NCBI GenBank assembly: GCA_037447655.1
Contig: JBBHKE010000620.1
Span: forward strand, 1-64,000
DNA from: Zygnema cylindricum
Lineage: Eukaryota > Streptophyta > Zygnematophyceae > Zygnematales > Zygnemataceae
Direction: 5' to 3'
Length of the DNA: 64,000 nucleotides
The notes under the pieces are model-generated. The model did no database searches, was not told the DNA's origin, and saw only the letters and a list, made by a program, of their open reading frames with translations. Shown here in pieces: positions 1-11,510 of this stretch. The position numbers and the translations under genes were made by a program. The stretch's first letter is position 1; each line of letters begins with the position of its first letter.

Positions 1-152
1 CCTCTTTAGACGGCCATGGCTCTAGCTCTCTCTCTGGTCTTCAGTGACTGCAACAAGTATGGGGACCGGAGAGATTTGAGCAAGAAGCAAGCTGCCTTTG
101 TTGACTTACTCTATTTATTTATTTTTTTTGCAATACAGACCTAGAAAATACA
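1..152 (+). repeat. Dispersed repeat, copy 1 (cut by window edge)
   Basis: This segment matches about 27,897-28,032: both contain the word ccatggctctagct, then cagtgactgc and cagacctagaaaatac near the right end. It lies just upstream of gypsy element 1. The second copy follows a tRNA-like segment, so the family may be a tRNA-derived SINE. No coding potential is visible. The stretch 153-235 is AT-rich with nothing recognisable. Confidence 0.55.
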
Positions 153-235
153 TACATTTCAACATGTACAATATAATGTTGTACGTTAGGTTACTTTACT
201 ATAACATTTTGTACCGTATAGTTTTTTTGTGGCGC

Positions 236-1226
236 TGTTGTAATACTAACAACAACTCGAACTTGTTTGTAAAGGGGTATTTAGGTGTTATGAATATAGA
301 GTACTAAATTTGGTGGACGTCCGCGAAAGAATCGCGCGATTTAGAGTCATATTTCCAAAGTTATATCGATGAGTGTATTTAGGTGACAGCTAGGGGTCAA
401 AATAATAGGTGGGAAACATTCAAACGGGTTACGGGTCAAAGTAGTCGCGGAATTTAATGCATACGCCTATATAAAGTACTAATTGTGGTTTGGTACCTAT
501 TATGGTTCGTTTCGTACGATTTTTAGTACGAAACGTCATAATTCAAATTTGTAAGTTTCGTAGGTAGTTTCGCAAGTTAAATTCGTGATGCACGATCGTG
601 CGAAGTCGCGTTTTGATTTGCGTGCACTTTTGCACGTAAATGCTACCTCGTAAAATGTAGTGTTTGATTGGTTAGTAAATGCTACGTAGTTAGTGGGAGA
701 TTTCGCTCGCTTTTGCATTGGTCAGACCGAGTCCTTGCTGATCAATGATTGGCCCAGGTAAAAGCTTGTTCAACGGAGCGTTGACTCTGGCTTGGCGAGA
801 TGATGATAAATAATGATAATCCCGGGCGATGATGGATAAATAATGAAGCGTAAGAGGAGAGTAGACATCTTTTCCTTTGGGAAAAGTTGTGGAAATTACG
901 ACTGATCTTGGTCTTGAGCGATTAACACCAAATTGGAGAATTGGCATTTTGGCATTGAAATCTCTTACAAACTAAGTAGTGTTTTAGTAAATAAGAGATT
1001 GAATTATTAAAAGTGGAACGGAGAGGAAAACACTTTAAAAGAAGGGTTGAGCCACGAGGGCAAGAGACCAAGCTAATGTTATGTGGACAGAAGCTTCTTC
1101 TAATTTAAAGTTTGTTTCTTTATGTGAGTGCTTTCCAATGAGTGTGTAATTTTCAAATGTGTGGAATGTGTGGTTGAAATGTGATGTAGTAATGGGATTT
1201 TCTGAGAGGTTAGAAATCCTATTACA
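236..1226 (+). repeat. 5' LTR of gypsy element 1
   Basis: This LTR begins TGTTG and ends attaca, directly before a primer-binding site. It aligns along most of its length with 7,822-8,642, including the shared words ggtggacgtccgcgaaag and ttcgtttcgtacgattttta. The copies differ by many substitutions and small indels, so the insertion is not recent. No clear target duplication is seen, because the distal part of the 3' LTR is missing. Confidence 0.85.
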
Positions 1227-1228
1227 TA

Positions 1229-1245
1229 TTGTATCAAAGCTTTGG
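1229..1245 (+). other. Primer-binding site of gypsy element 1
   Basis: The sequence ttgtatcaaagctttgg directly follows the LTR end. It resembles the common plant initiator-Met tRNA site TGGTATCAGAGC with a few substitutions. It fixes the LTR end at about 1,226 rather than at the point where similarity to the 3' LTR stops (1,075). Confidence 0.6.
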
Positions 1246-1953
1246 TTAGAAACCAAGGAGAATTTTGCTTACTCGAATATCAACTGCCGTGACAGGTGAG
1301 GGTGCTCTAACCTGTGTCGGTAGAACCACAATGTGCAGTGGTAGGGGATTGGAGGGAAACTGAGTGATCACACTGCCAGCGGTCGCTAGTTAGATGTGGG
1401 GCGTGCTCAGGTCCTAAAGTTAAAGGCGAGGTGGGCAGTGTAGCCACCGCTGAAACTCACACCAATTACCTAGAGGCCAAACAAACTTGCCTTCTCCTGG
1501 TAATGATTCATGTGTAGAGGGGGGGCTTGAAGCCATGAAGGGTAAGGATGTGAGGATTAGAGAACAAAAAGATCCTGATGTAGTGGGAAATGGGAAATTT
1601 GCTAATGGTGGAGAAGAAAGCGCAGCACTTTACTTCTTCAAGAGTAAAGGAGTCCAGAAATGACTTAAAACTTTTCAAACCCTAAATTGTTACCTTTATG
1701 AGCTTTCATTTTTGTTGTTGCAAAATTTGTGGGGAAATTCTTACCTTTTTGCATCAATGTTTGGGAAATTGAAGAATTGAATTTGCACTTACTTACTTTC
1801 AATGTCTTATTGATTTCTCAGATTTTGATCTTTTTCAAAGGATTTGTTAAGGAGAACAAGTCTTGGATTGGAGGAATCAGAGGACTTCAAACTTGCAGCA
1901 AATTTCTGTGGGAAATTATATTCTATCTTTCTTTCATTTGATTCCATTTTTTT
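1246..1953 (+). other. Untranslated leader of gypsy element 1
   Basis: This is the interval between the primer-binding site and the gag start. I see no long frame, only short ones, and no similarity to other parts of the window. Confidence 0.5.
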
Positions 1954-3212
1954 GTGATAATGGCAAATTCGGCATGGAAACGTGAAATGGAGAATGCCTT
2001 GAATGTTTTGAAGAAACGTTGTGTGAAATTGGTCAAAAGATTTAATAATCATGTTGCTGCTGTGGATGAAACAATTTCTGAGTTGAAAAGCGAATTGAAG
2101 GATGTTAACGAAAATGGAAATGTTTCAAATCAAAAATTGGATGAGCTAATTAATTCAATTCACACCAGAAATGACGTTAATGACCAAAAGGGTGAGAGTA
2201 GTAAGAGAAATGCTAGTTTTAGGGAAGATAATCACGATAGACCTAAGAAGATAAAGGATATGAAATTGTCTATCAGTGAAGCACCATCATTTGATGGTAA
2301 GAAGATAAATGAGTTAGATGCTTAGATTTTTCATATGGAGTATTATTTGGAATCTAAAAACTCTGATAATGATGATTACACTTCTTTTGCTCTTAGTTCT
2401 CAAAAAGGTGATGCTCAAATTTGGTATTACACTCAGAAGAGGTCTACTTTGATTACTGATAATGCTGATTGGGAACTTTTAAAACCGCGATCAAATCGTA
2501 TTTCTTGTCTGTCACTTATAAATCCAGAATGGAAGAAAAGTGGTTGAACTGTAAGCAAACTGGATCTGTGAAAGATTATATTGTGGAATTTGACTCATCC
2601 ACCATTCATGTCATAGGTTTGGCGGATGAAATGCTAGGTTGCATTTCTTCAACAATCTGAATCCCATACTGAAATTGGAACTAAAACATCAAAAAATTAT
2701 TAATTTGAAAGAATTATAAAATAAGTCATTGGAATTAGAGGATCAGTTGGGGTATAATCGTGAGACTCAATCACTCGGGAAAATTTCAATAAAGTATCAG
2801 AATGGGGTGAGGAGGAATTTGAGGAAGAATGTTTGATGCAGGTCTGGTTAATAGGCAAAATATCTTTAGGGGAAATCACAGGGGTGGACAGAGTGTTAAT
2901 GCAGGAAATAAATTTCAAAATAGAGGGGGCTACATTAAGAATCCTAAACCGAGCATTAATGCTCAGAAACCTAATTTTACCATTCCCATATGCACTATTT
3001 GTCAGAAAAGAGGTCATAGGGCATCTGAGTGTGCACAACTGAAGAAAATTAACTGTTATAACTGTAGAGAGGAGGGACATTTCAGCAGAGAATGCACCAA
3101 ACCAAATAAGAAAGTCATTTGTTTTAAATGCGGAGGTCCTGATCATTACGCTAAGGACTGTACATATAAACGATCTCTTAAAACAGTTGATGTCAATGAA
3201 GGTCTTCAATAA
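1954..3212 (+). pseudogene. Gypsy element 1 gag with three zinc knuckles (broken)
   Basis: This is the nucleocapsid/capsid polyprotein of a Ty3/gypsy element, the structural shell that packages element RNA. The N-terminal part (1,954-2,322) is charged and probably coiled coil. After a stop codon the capsid-like part resumes at 2,335-2,660, with the typical ISEAPSFDGKK and QIWYY stretches, then breaks again by frame changes. The nucleocapsid (2,829-3,212) has three CCHC knuckles in a row (CTIC..H....C, CYNC..H....C, CFKC..H....C), more than the usual one or two. Several stops and frame shifts make it non-functional. Family assignment is secure; exact ends are approximate. Confidence 0.85.
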
Positions 3213-3369
3213 GATATTGCATTATACCTAGCTGAACAGGAAGCCCAGGAGGTGGGAAACGGAAAAGACTAGCTGAAAGTCCTCAGTTGAGTCGATCAGA
3301 TCCAGAGGTTAAAGAGTTAACTCTGGAGGGCAAGCTAATGAATGGAAAGGCTAGGATAGCTGAATTATT

Positions 3370-4292
3370 ATGATGCTAACTACACTCCAGAGTTTAAACA
3401 ATCCTTCTGATAAAACTCTTAACAAAAGACCTATGTTAGGACAGTTAAGTAACGATGACACCAAACACATTTTGATCAGATTTGAGTCTTTAGTGGACGG
3501 AAAACCATTGAGAGTTATGGTAAATTCAGGTGCCACACATAATTTATTTCACATAAGTTTGTTGAGGAAAATAAAATTCCTACAGTCATAAGGGAAAAAC
3601 CTTTACATGTTCAGGTGCCAAATGTTAATAAGTCCACATTAGATTTACAAACTGACACAATTGAAGTTGATATCCAGGGTCATAAAATGAAAGTTGTTTG
3701 TGAAATAATGAATTTGGGTAGTGAGGAGCTAATAGTGGGAAAGCCTTGGTTAACAGAAAATAACCCTCAAATTAATTGGGAAATTAACACCTTGAAAATA
3801 GAGTCTGAAAACGGTTCGAAGGATTTGCAATCATTACCTTCGAAGAAGTTGCATAAGAATCATATAAATAACATAACCAAGTTAGGAGTGGAAGGTTTGA
3901 TTTCCCCTAAACAATTTAAAAAGCATTTAAAAGATACAACAAATCATGCTTTCTTGTTATTAATAACTGAGGCGGATACTGATGAAGCGGGGGGAGAAAA
4001 CACTAACATTGATGTCATTCCTAAATCACACACCACTAAAACTTTTGAAAAACAAAAATTTGATTTTGTAATTGACATTAATACATCTGATCTTGTTGTT
4101 AAAGATTTGATTTTTGTTTTTAAAGATGTTTTTCCAACTGACTTACCCCCAGGGAGGCCACCTTCCCGAGATGTGGAACATGTTATTAACCTTGAACCTG
4201 GATGTAATCCTCCTGTCACAAGAATTTATAAACATAGTTTCTTTGAGCAGGAGGAGTTAAAGAAACAGATCAAAGAACTCCTAGAGAAATGA
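3370..4292 (+). pseudogene. Gypsy element 1 protease and N-terminal RT linker
   Basis: This holds the retropepsin-like aspartic protease that would cleave the polyprotein. The active-site triad region reads VNSGATHNLF at about 3,520-3,545, where families have DSG or DTG, so the catalytic Asp is Asn here. A frame change occurs at about 3,590. The second frame (3,615-4,292) has the protease C-terminal half (VGKPWL) and the acidic linker into RT with the family motif FPTDLPPGRPP. It ends at a stop just before the RT palm. It is certainly part of a gypsy pol gene, and dead. Confidence 0.8.
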
Positions 4293-5013
4293 CATATTCA
4301 GTCCAGGAAATCACCGTACGGAGCACCCGTTCTCTTCGTCAAAAAGAAGGACGGAACGTTGAGAATGTGTGTCGATTATCGTAGTCTGAATAAGATTACG
4401 GTGAAGGATAAGTATCCGTTACCTTTAATTTCTGATTTGATAGATCGTTTAAAGGGTGCTAAAGTATTTTCTTTGATTGACCTGCGTAGTGGCTTTAATC
4501 AGGTGCCAATTAGAATTGAAGATGTTGATAAAACTGCTTTCAAGACTAGGGTGGGTCATTTCGACTGGATAGTGATGCCATTCGGCTTAACGAATGCACC
4601 GCCTACTTACCAAAGATTAATGAACCAAACCTTTTCAGATTACATAGATGAGTTTGTCCAAGTGTTTATAGATGATATTTTAGTTTACAGTGAATCCAAA
4701 TAACAACATATAATTCATTTAAAGAGAGTGTTGGAAAGGTTAAGAGAAAGAAAATTATATGGAATATTGTCAAAATATAGTTTTCTTAAAAGTGAACAAT
4801 TATTTTTGGGACATATAGTTAGTGGGGAAGCTGTTAAAATAGATCCATCCAAAATTTTAGCAATCCAAAATTGGAAACAACCTACTAAAGTCACAGAAGT
4901 TAGATCGTTTTTGGGATTGGCCACTTATTACAGGAAATTAATCAAGAATTTCAGTATGATCGCCGCACCATTGACGGATTTGCTTCGGGAGAATGAGACG
5001 TTTGTGTGGGGAG
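4222..5013 (+). pseudogene. Gypsy element 1 reverse transcriptase, duplicate unit 1
   Basis: This is an RNA-directed DNA polymerase domain. Visible motifs in order are the fingers [11 protein letters not shown], palm [11 protein letters not shown] (first catalytic Asp), MPFGLTNAP and the FIDDILVYS active site, then the thumb and the FLGLATYYRKLI connection. Stops occur at about 4,290 and 4,700. At about 5,005-5,014, in the RNase H linker (ETFVWG), the sequence jumps straight back to the start of RT (IYKHSFFEQEE). That marks the junction of a direct duplication. Confidence 0.9.
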
Positions 5014-5803
5014 GAATTTATAAGCATAGCTTTTTTGAGCAAGAGGAGTTAAAAAAATAGACCAAGGAGCTTCTGGTGAAAGGACATATTCAGCCCAGCA
5101 AGTCACTGTACGGAGCATATGTTCTCTTCGTCAAAAAGAAAGACGGAACGTTGAGGATGTGTGTCAACTATCGTAATCTAAACAAGATTACGGTGAAGGA
5201 TAAGTATCCGTTACATTTAGTTTATGATTTGATAGATCGTTTGAAATGCGCTAAATTATTTTCTTTGATTGATCTGCGTAGTGGCTTTAATCAGGTACCA
5301 ATTAGAACTGAAGATGTTGATAAAAATGCTTTTAGAACTAGAGTTGGTCATTTTGAATGGATAGTAATGCCATTTGGTTTGACGAATGCACCACCTACTC
5401 AATAAAGATTAATGAACCAAACATTTTCTGATTATAAAGATGAGTTTGTTCATGTGTTTATAGATGATATTTTAATTTACAACGAATCTAAAGAACAACA
5501 TGTAATTCATCTAAGGAAAGTGTTGGAAAGGTTAAGGGAAAGAAAGTTATATGGAAAATTGTCAAAATCCAGCTTTCTTAAAAGTGAACAATTATTTTTT
5601 GGGCATATAGTTAGTGGGGAAGGTGTTAAAACAGATCCATCCAAAATTACTGCAATACAAAATTGGAAGCAACCCACTAATGTCACATAAGTTAGATCAT
5701 TTTTAGGATTGGCCACTTATTACAGGAAATTTATCAAGAACTTCAATATGATCGCCGCACCAGTGACGGATTTACTTCGGAGAAGGAGACGTTTGTGTGG
5801 GGA
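5014..5803 (+). pseudogene. Gypsy element 1 reverse transcriptase, duplicate unit 2
   Basis: This is a second, near-identical copy of the RT unit, about 790 bp long and head-to-tail with the first. It again shows [20 protein letters not shown] and FIDDILIYN. It has its own stops (about 5,058, 5,401 and 5,687) and differs from unit 1 at scattered positions. The duplication is therefore not an assembly stutter of identical sequence, and both copies have been drifting. Its 3' end runs on in normal order into RNase H. Confidence 0.9.
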
Positions 5804-6270
5804 GCCGATCAAGAGAGAGCTTTCGAAGAACTAAAAGTGAGGTTGACCTTTGCTCCTACACAGGTGTATCCTGATCTTGTTGGGGAATTTAAAATTTTGA
5901 TCACTACTGGTGCATCTGATAAAGGTCTAGGTGCAGTCATAAGTCAAAAAGTCGGCAAACATTTTCATCCTATTGCTTTAGGGTCCAGGAAATTTAATGA
6001 TGTTGAAAATAACTATCGAGCACATGAAAAAGAATTACTTGCAATTGTTCATGCATTGCTCAAATGGCATTGTTAGTTTCATAATAAAGAATTTACAGTT
6101 CACTGTGATATTAAAGCACTCTCCTATCTACAAAGATTAAGTGATGCACAGATTATGACTGGGAGACAGGTCAGGTGGATGCAGAAATTAGCATTTTCAA
6201 ATTTATGTCAAACATATTTCTGGAAAGACAAATGTAGTCGCAGATCCTTTAAGTAGATGTTTTGAAATAA
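5795..6270 (+). pseudogene. Gypsy element 1 RNase H
   Basis: This RNase H domain removes the RNA strand during reverse transcription. Visible landmarks are the start QERAFEELK, then ASDKGLGAVISQ, HPIALGSRKF and NNYRAHEKELLAIVHALLKW, followed after a stop at 6,076 by the tail VHCDIKALSYLQR. The family's first catalytic Asp is usually in TDAS; here it reads TTGAS, so it seems replaced. The domain runs into the integrase N-terminus with further frame breaks. Confidence 0.85.
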
Positions 6271-6272
6271 GT

Positions 6273-7369
6273 GTGATGGTTCGGGATGAATTATTTTTAG
6301 ATGTTGTTAAAAATGGTTATGATAAAGATCCTTATTTTGTTATGATTTGCAAGAATATTTCGGGAGGGAAATTTGACCCATTGAATGAGAGACATGTCAA
6401 AAACTTTAGAATAGAGGATAACTTTAGAATAGAGGATGGTTTACTGTATTTGCAAACAGGGGATAGGTTATGCACTCCTGAAATGGGAGACTTAAGAAAA
6501 CAACTTTTACAAGAAGCCCATGAGCATTTAGGACATCTAAGTCAAGATAAAACTCTTAGTCGGTTGCATAGTAGATTGTTTTGGCCAAGGATGGCAAAGG
6601 AGGTGTCGAAACACGTGGAAAGCTATGTCCTTTGCCAACAAAGTAAACCTAGTAACCAAAAACCTAGAGGTCTCTTATAACTTTTAGATATCTCGAAAGA
6701 CCATGGGAATTTGTCAGTATGGATTTTATTGTTAGGTTGCCTGCTACATCTAAAAGGAATGACAGTATCATAGTCGTAGTCGATAGGTTCAGTAAAATGG
6801 CAATTTTTATCCCTTGCAAAGCTACTCATTCAGTTCTAGATATTGCAAAGTTATATTTTGACAACGTGGTCAGACATCATGGAGTTCCCTTGTGTATAGT
6901 CAATGATAGGGATTCTAAATTTACGTCTGCACTTTGGAAAGAATTGCAGCAAAATTTAGGCACTGAGTTAAAAATTAGTACCTCTTGTCATCCCCAAACA
7001 GATGGACAGACAGAAAGGATGAACCGTACACTGGAATAAATGCTTAGGACTGTTTGCAGTGGAGTTCATAACACAGGGGAATCTAAATTGCCAATAATGG
7101 AATTTGCAAACAATTCATGTAAACATGCCAGTACAGGATTCTCACCGTTTGAATTTGCATACGGATACCAACCGAGAAAAGCATTAGACTTAATAACAGG
7201 GGTCACTCAAAAGAATAGGGGTTCTGGAACGGAATTTTGGGAATACATTCAAACGGTTTGGAATACAGTCCGGAATGCATTAGTGGAGACACAAATAAGG
7301 CAAGAACTAAATGCTAACCGCAATCGGGGTGATTGGATGGTAAGCACAGGTGACAAGGTTTGGCTTTGA
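6273..7369 (+). pseudogene. Gypsy element 1 integrase (zinc-binding and catalytic core)
   Basis: This integrase would insert the cDNA. The zinc-binding part carries HEHLGHLSQDKT and VLCQQSKP, with the first Cys of the usual CxxC read as V-L-C. The core starts at about 6,719 with MDFIVRLPATS (first Asp), then VNDRDSKFTSALW (second Asp) and HPQTDGQTERMNRTLE (catalytic Glu region). A stop at 7,037 interrupts it, and the next segment continues with FANNSCKHASTGFSPFEFAYG. All three core acidic positions can be seen, but stops and frame breaks disable it. Confidence 0.88.
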
Positions 7370-7790
7370 ACAACTCATTACAGGTGCAATATCGAGGGAC
7401 AAGGGGATCCTACTGGGAAATTTGCTCCTAAGTAGATCGGACCATTTACTGTAATCGAGATGATATTGACGGTTGCTGCCAAATTGGACTTTCCGCCTTC
7501 AACAAAAATTCATCCAGTGATACATATCAGCCAGTTAAAAACAACAAATCTTCGACCAACTGATGGAGAATTGGAATTGGATCCCTCAATAATTATATAA
7601 CCTGAGGTTCACTGTTGTGTAATAGATTGGGTTGGTCAACGGTTTAAGGTCGGCAATACTATATTCTGGCAAGTGCATTATCTAGGAAGGCCAGGCGATG
7701 AGTTACTTTAGAATATAAAAATTATGAGTTTTTGCAAAGGTATTGGCGGGATAATAATATAGAAGTCCCGTCTTGAGAATGAAAGAGTTT
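7370..7790 (+). pseudogene. Gypsy element 1 integrase C-terminus, possible degenerate chromodomain
   Basis: After the core, broken frames read [10 protein letters not shown], the conserved tether of gypsy integrases. They continue with a stretch resembling a chromodomain barrel (FKVGNTIFWQVHYLGRPGDE in place of the usual YLVKWKGYP). The likeness is weak and the aromatic cage cannot be recognised confidently. Confidence 0.45.
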
Positions 7791-7821
7791 TAACTGAGGT
7801 AAGTTATAAATAAATAGGGGA

Positions 7822-8642
7822 TGATGTAACAGTAACAGCAGATCGAACTTGTTTGTAAAGGGTTATTTGGGTGATATGAATATAGAGTACTAAATTTGGT
7901 GGACGTCCGCGAAAGAATCGCGTGATTTAGAGTCATATTTAAAAAGATATAGCGATGGGTGTATTTAGGTGACAGTTAGGGGTCAAAATAATAGGTGGGT
8001 AACATTCAAACGGGTTACGGGTCAAAGTAGTCGCGGAATTTAATGCGTACGCCTATATAAAGTACTAATATTGGTTTGGTACCTATTATGGTTCGTTTCG
8101 TACGATTTTTAGTACGAAACGTCATAATTCAAATTTGTAAGTTTCGTAGGTAGTTTCGCAAGTTAAATTCACCACGCACGATCATGCGCAGTCGCGTTTC
8201 GATTTGCGTGCACTTTTGCACGTAAATGCTACGTAGTAAAATGTAGTGTTTGATTGGTTAGTAAATGCTACGTAGTTAGTGGGAGATTTCGCACGCTTTT
8301 GCATTGGTCAGACCGAGTCCTTGCTGATCAATGATTGGCCCAGGTAAAAACCTGTTCAACGGAGCGTTGACTCTGGCCTGACGAGTCCAGTGCGATGATG
8401 GATAAATAATGAAATGTAAGAGCAGAGTAGACATCTTTTCCTTTGGGAAAATTTTGTGGAAATTACAACTGATCTTGGTCCTGAGCGATTAAAACCAAAT
8501 TGGAGAGTTCGCATTTTAGCATTGAACTCTCTTACAAACTAAGTAGCGTTTTAGTAGTTAAGAGATATAATTATGAAGAGTGGAGAGTAGAGGAAAACAC
8601 TTTAAAATAAGGGTTGAGCCATGGGGGCAAGAGACCAAGCTA
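7822..8642 (+). repeat. 3' LTR of gypsy element 1, distal end missing
   Basis: It begins TGATGTAAC just after a purine run (aaataggggat) that fits a polypurine tract. It aligns with 236-1,075 of the 5' LTR and then stops abruptly at a TA, where element A begins. About 150 bp that the 5' LTR has after this point are absent here. They are also not found beyond element A's right end. Confidence 0.85.
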
Positions 8643-8665
8643 CACCGTGAATCGTTATTAGCGTA

Positions 8666-11510
8666 CTGACGCTATATCGGCACCCCAAAAATTTGACATT
8701 GATACCCGAAATACAGTGATTGAATCTAATTTATCTTTGACATTAATTACGGTTCTAGTAAAATAGCGTCAATGGAATGACCGTACTGTATTTATTAATA
8801 CTGTGGTGTACGAAAAATGTTTGTTCGTACAGCAGTGTACTTCGTTACCGACATCCGTACGGAAATACTGGTTAACTTATGTCGGTCGCATACAGAGCTG
8901 CGCTTAGAAAAATAGCGGAATCCAGTTTCTAAAATAGGCGTTCGCATACATTTAGAAGTTCGCTTTTTTGTGTGTCAGTGTGAATTGATAACGTGTGCAC
9001 ATGCTGAAAACTGTCCATGTTACACAAACGCAGTGTTGCATCCTTACACATGTTGATAGTTGAAGAAAGCTAAGTCTAATACGGTGCCCCTTCAACTCTA
9101 TTTCCGATCCGGCGAGATTAATAGTATATATGTTTACATTATTAAAGGGTTTTTCAGGGTACATAACGGTAATACCAGACCTTTAAACGAACGAGACGCA
9201 TATTAGAGTTATGTTTTATTGTAAAATGGGTTATGTTTCACAAAACAACAACAAATTAGTGTCATATTGTGTACATATTAGAGTGAATTTACAAAATTTA
9301 GAATTGAAAAAACGCGGCGCCTTGAAAACGACAATTGGTACAAACTAGCGGCATATGCGGACAGAACACAAAAAATGGATTTTGTGGTCAGACAAATCTC
9401 AACCACATCCTCATTTTTTGACAGCATGTTTTTCAATCTCGCATATGCATTTTTACACGACGTCGCCATTTTTTTGGCAGGATGCGTGTCATCGCCCCGC
9501 CGCCTCTTTAAATCTAGCGACATCCAGTAGACTATGGCTCGCTCTAGGGTTTACAGCGGCAGGCGTTTGGAACGTAATATGGAGGAACAGCAATAGAGGC
9601 CGAGCCAACATCGTCGCTATGTATTTCCGGGATTATTATGAAATCATTGGTAAGTGCGCAGCCAGCATGTTGAATCATCTCTCTTGCGCTCTATACCTCC
9701 TTGTTGTTCCCTCTTCGTTTTCTCTTCCTCTCTAACCTTTAATCTCTCTCTCTACGAATTCTCCATCTCCCATATTTCTTCCTATTAAGCCTCCCTACCT
9801 TTTTCTCCTGTTCACTTCTTTCAAGTTTCTCTCTCTCCCTTTTTCTGTCTCATATCTTTTCTCTGCTTTTCTTTTAGAGTGGTTTTTTTCCTATGTCATT
9901 CTCGTTTTCGTTCTGTGTCACTCTCTAATCTTCTTCCTTTTCACGTTATATTTTTCAAAACCGCCTACCCCGTACTAATTTGTTTTATATTTTTTTTCTT
10001 ATGTATTATGAACTGTCATCGATGATGAGGATATATACGACGGCCTGTTGTATAATACAACACCCCACGGAAACATGCGATGTAGGGAAGAATAAAATAC
10101 CATGTTAAAGGTATTGGACCGTACGAAGGCGCATGGAGTATACTGTTAGGAGCTTTCCATGGATCTATATTTTTTATCACGAATGGGGGATACTTAGTTA
10201 GTTTGAGTAAAATATGAGGGTTTTTAAATTCATTTTTAGAAAAGTTCCTAGTTACAAGCATAAAAGTTAATACTTCATGACTATTTAAAGCTTTGTTGAC
10301 TACTGCAGATTAATAGGCCTTAGTTGTTTATTTGTCGTAGTTCAACGTTGTAAACAGAGTTTACCATGAAATATAAAATTGATGTAGTACTTTTTCCATT
10401 GTTTCAAATGACTGCACGTATTTGTGTCAATTTTTTGTGTATTTTCTATTCATTGTGTGTTTTGTAATTGCTTTGATGTTGTTTCGTTTATATTATCGCA
10501 TTTAAATATATTTTATGTACTTTGCATATTTTCGTTGTGGACATCTGTATATGCTTGAAATATGATTTTTATTTGTATTTTTTCCTTCAGACCACATATT
10601 TTTCTTCATCTTTGATTTTCCTGCATGAAATATTTTGGTTTGATTTTCACTACTGTATTAATGGTTTTGTCTAGTGAAAATGAGATTCTCGACCTAGGAT
10701 TAAGGATTTTATTTGATCACAATATAATAATATCCATGTAAATTAAAAACTCAAACTGTCTGAATCAGCGACGAAACAACCTCGGAGCTGAAAGGTTTCC
10801 ACCAATGGTTCCATGATTGAATTCAGCGACGACAGACTCTGCTTTGTCGGAGATGGTGAGAACGTTGTTTTGTCGCTGAAATTCCTTCTAGCGACAAAAC
10901 ATACTTTATTTTCTCAACTATGACAACGATGTTGCGTCGTCGCTAAATTCCATTTAGCGACGACATAGCCTCTGCATTGTCAGCTATGATTATAATGTTT
11001 TTTTGCCGCTAAATTACTGTCATGCGACGACAAATTATCGTCGCTGCAAGAGCAACCATTATTCAGTTCGATGAATATAGTGTTTATGAAAATAAGCAAT
11101 GAAAATTTTTATAGAAGGATGATCAACAAACGACGAAACATGGTCGTCGCTGATTAGGGTATGTTGTAAATTGCGACAAAATATAAAATTCCATAATACA
11201 AGCACACTGGAATGTTCAACACCACAATAACAACAGCTGAAGGTAAATACATGATAATTTTGTAACATATATCAAATTTCACGACACACAAGGTTTTTTT
11301 ACTTCATAAAAAACAAAATCATATTTTCCCATATAAAAGACCATACACACATACGAAATCTGCTCTATCCTAAGAAGTCAAATAATACTAGACTCCTTGA
11401 ACTGTCTACATTCACCTGGCACCAGTTTAACTACTATTCCTTCACTATAATTAAACTATCAACCCAAAACTAATACATATTAAAAAATAAAACGGAATCA
11501 AGTATTATGT
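8666..11510. other. Element A, noncoding 3' side of the transposase gene
   Basis: This 2.8 kb has no supported gene. The stretch 8,780-9,600 is alignable with the left end of element B (20,200-20,900), for example the words tggtgtacg and cacaaaaaatggatt against cataaaaaaatggatt. The stretch 9,690-9,900 is pyrimidine-rich, and so is the matching place in B. The stretch 10,760-11,150 is a cluster of CAGCGACGA/TCGTCGCTG motifs. Confidence 0.6.
10760..11150. repeat. Cluster of CAGCGACGA-type palindromic motifs (element A, 3' side)
   Basis: At least eight occurrences of (T)AGCGACGA or its complement lie in 400 bp, often as facing pairs. The best is a perfect 13 bp stem with a 3 nt loop at 10,936-10,964 (GTCGTCGCTAAAT, tcc, then its exact reverse complement). 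The same words recur in other noncoding intervals of A and B but not in their exons. Confidence 0.7.
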
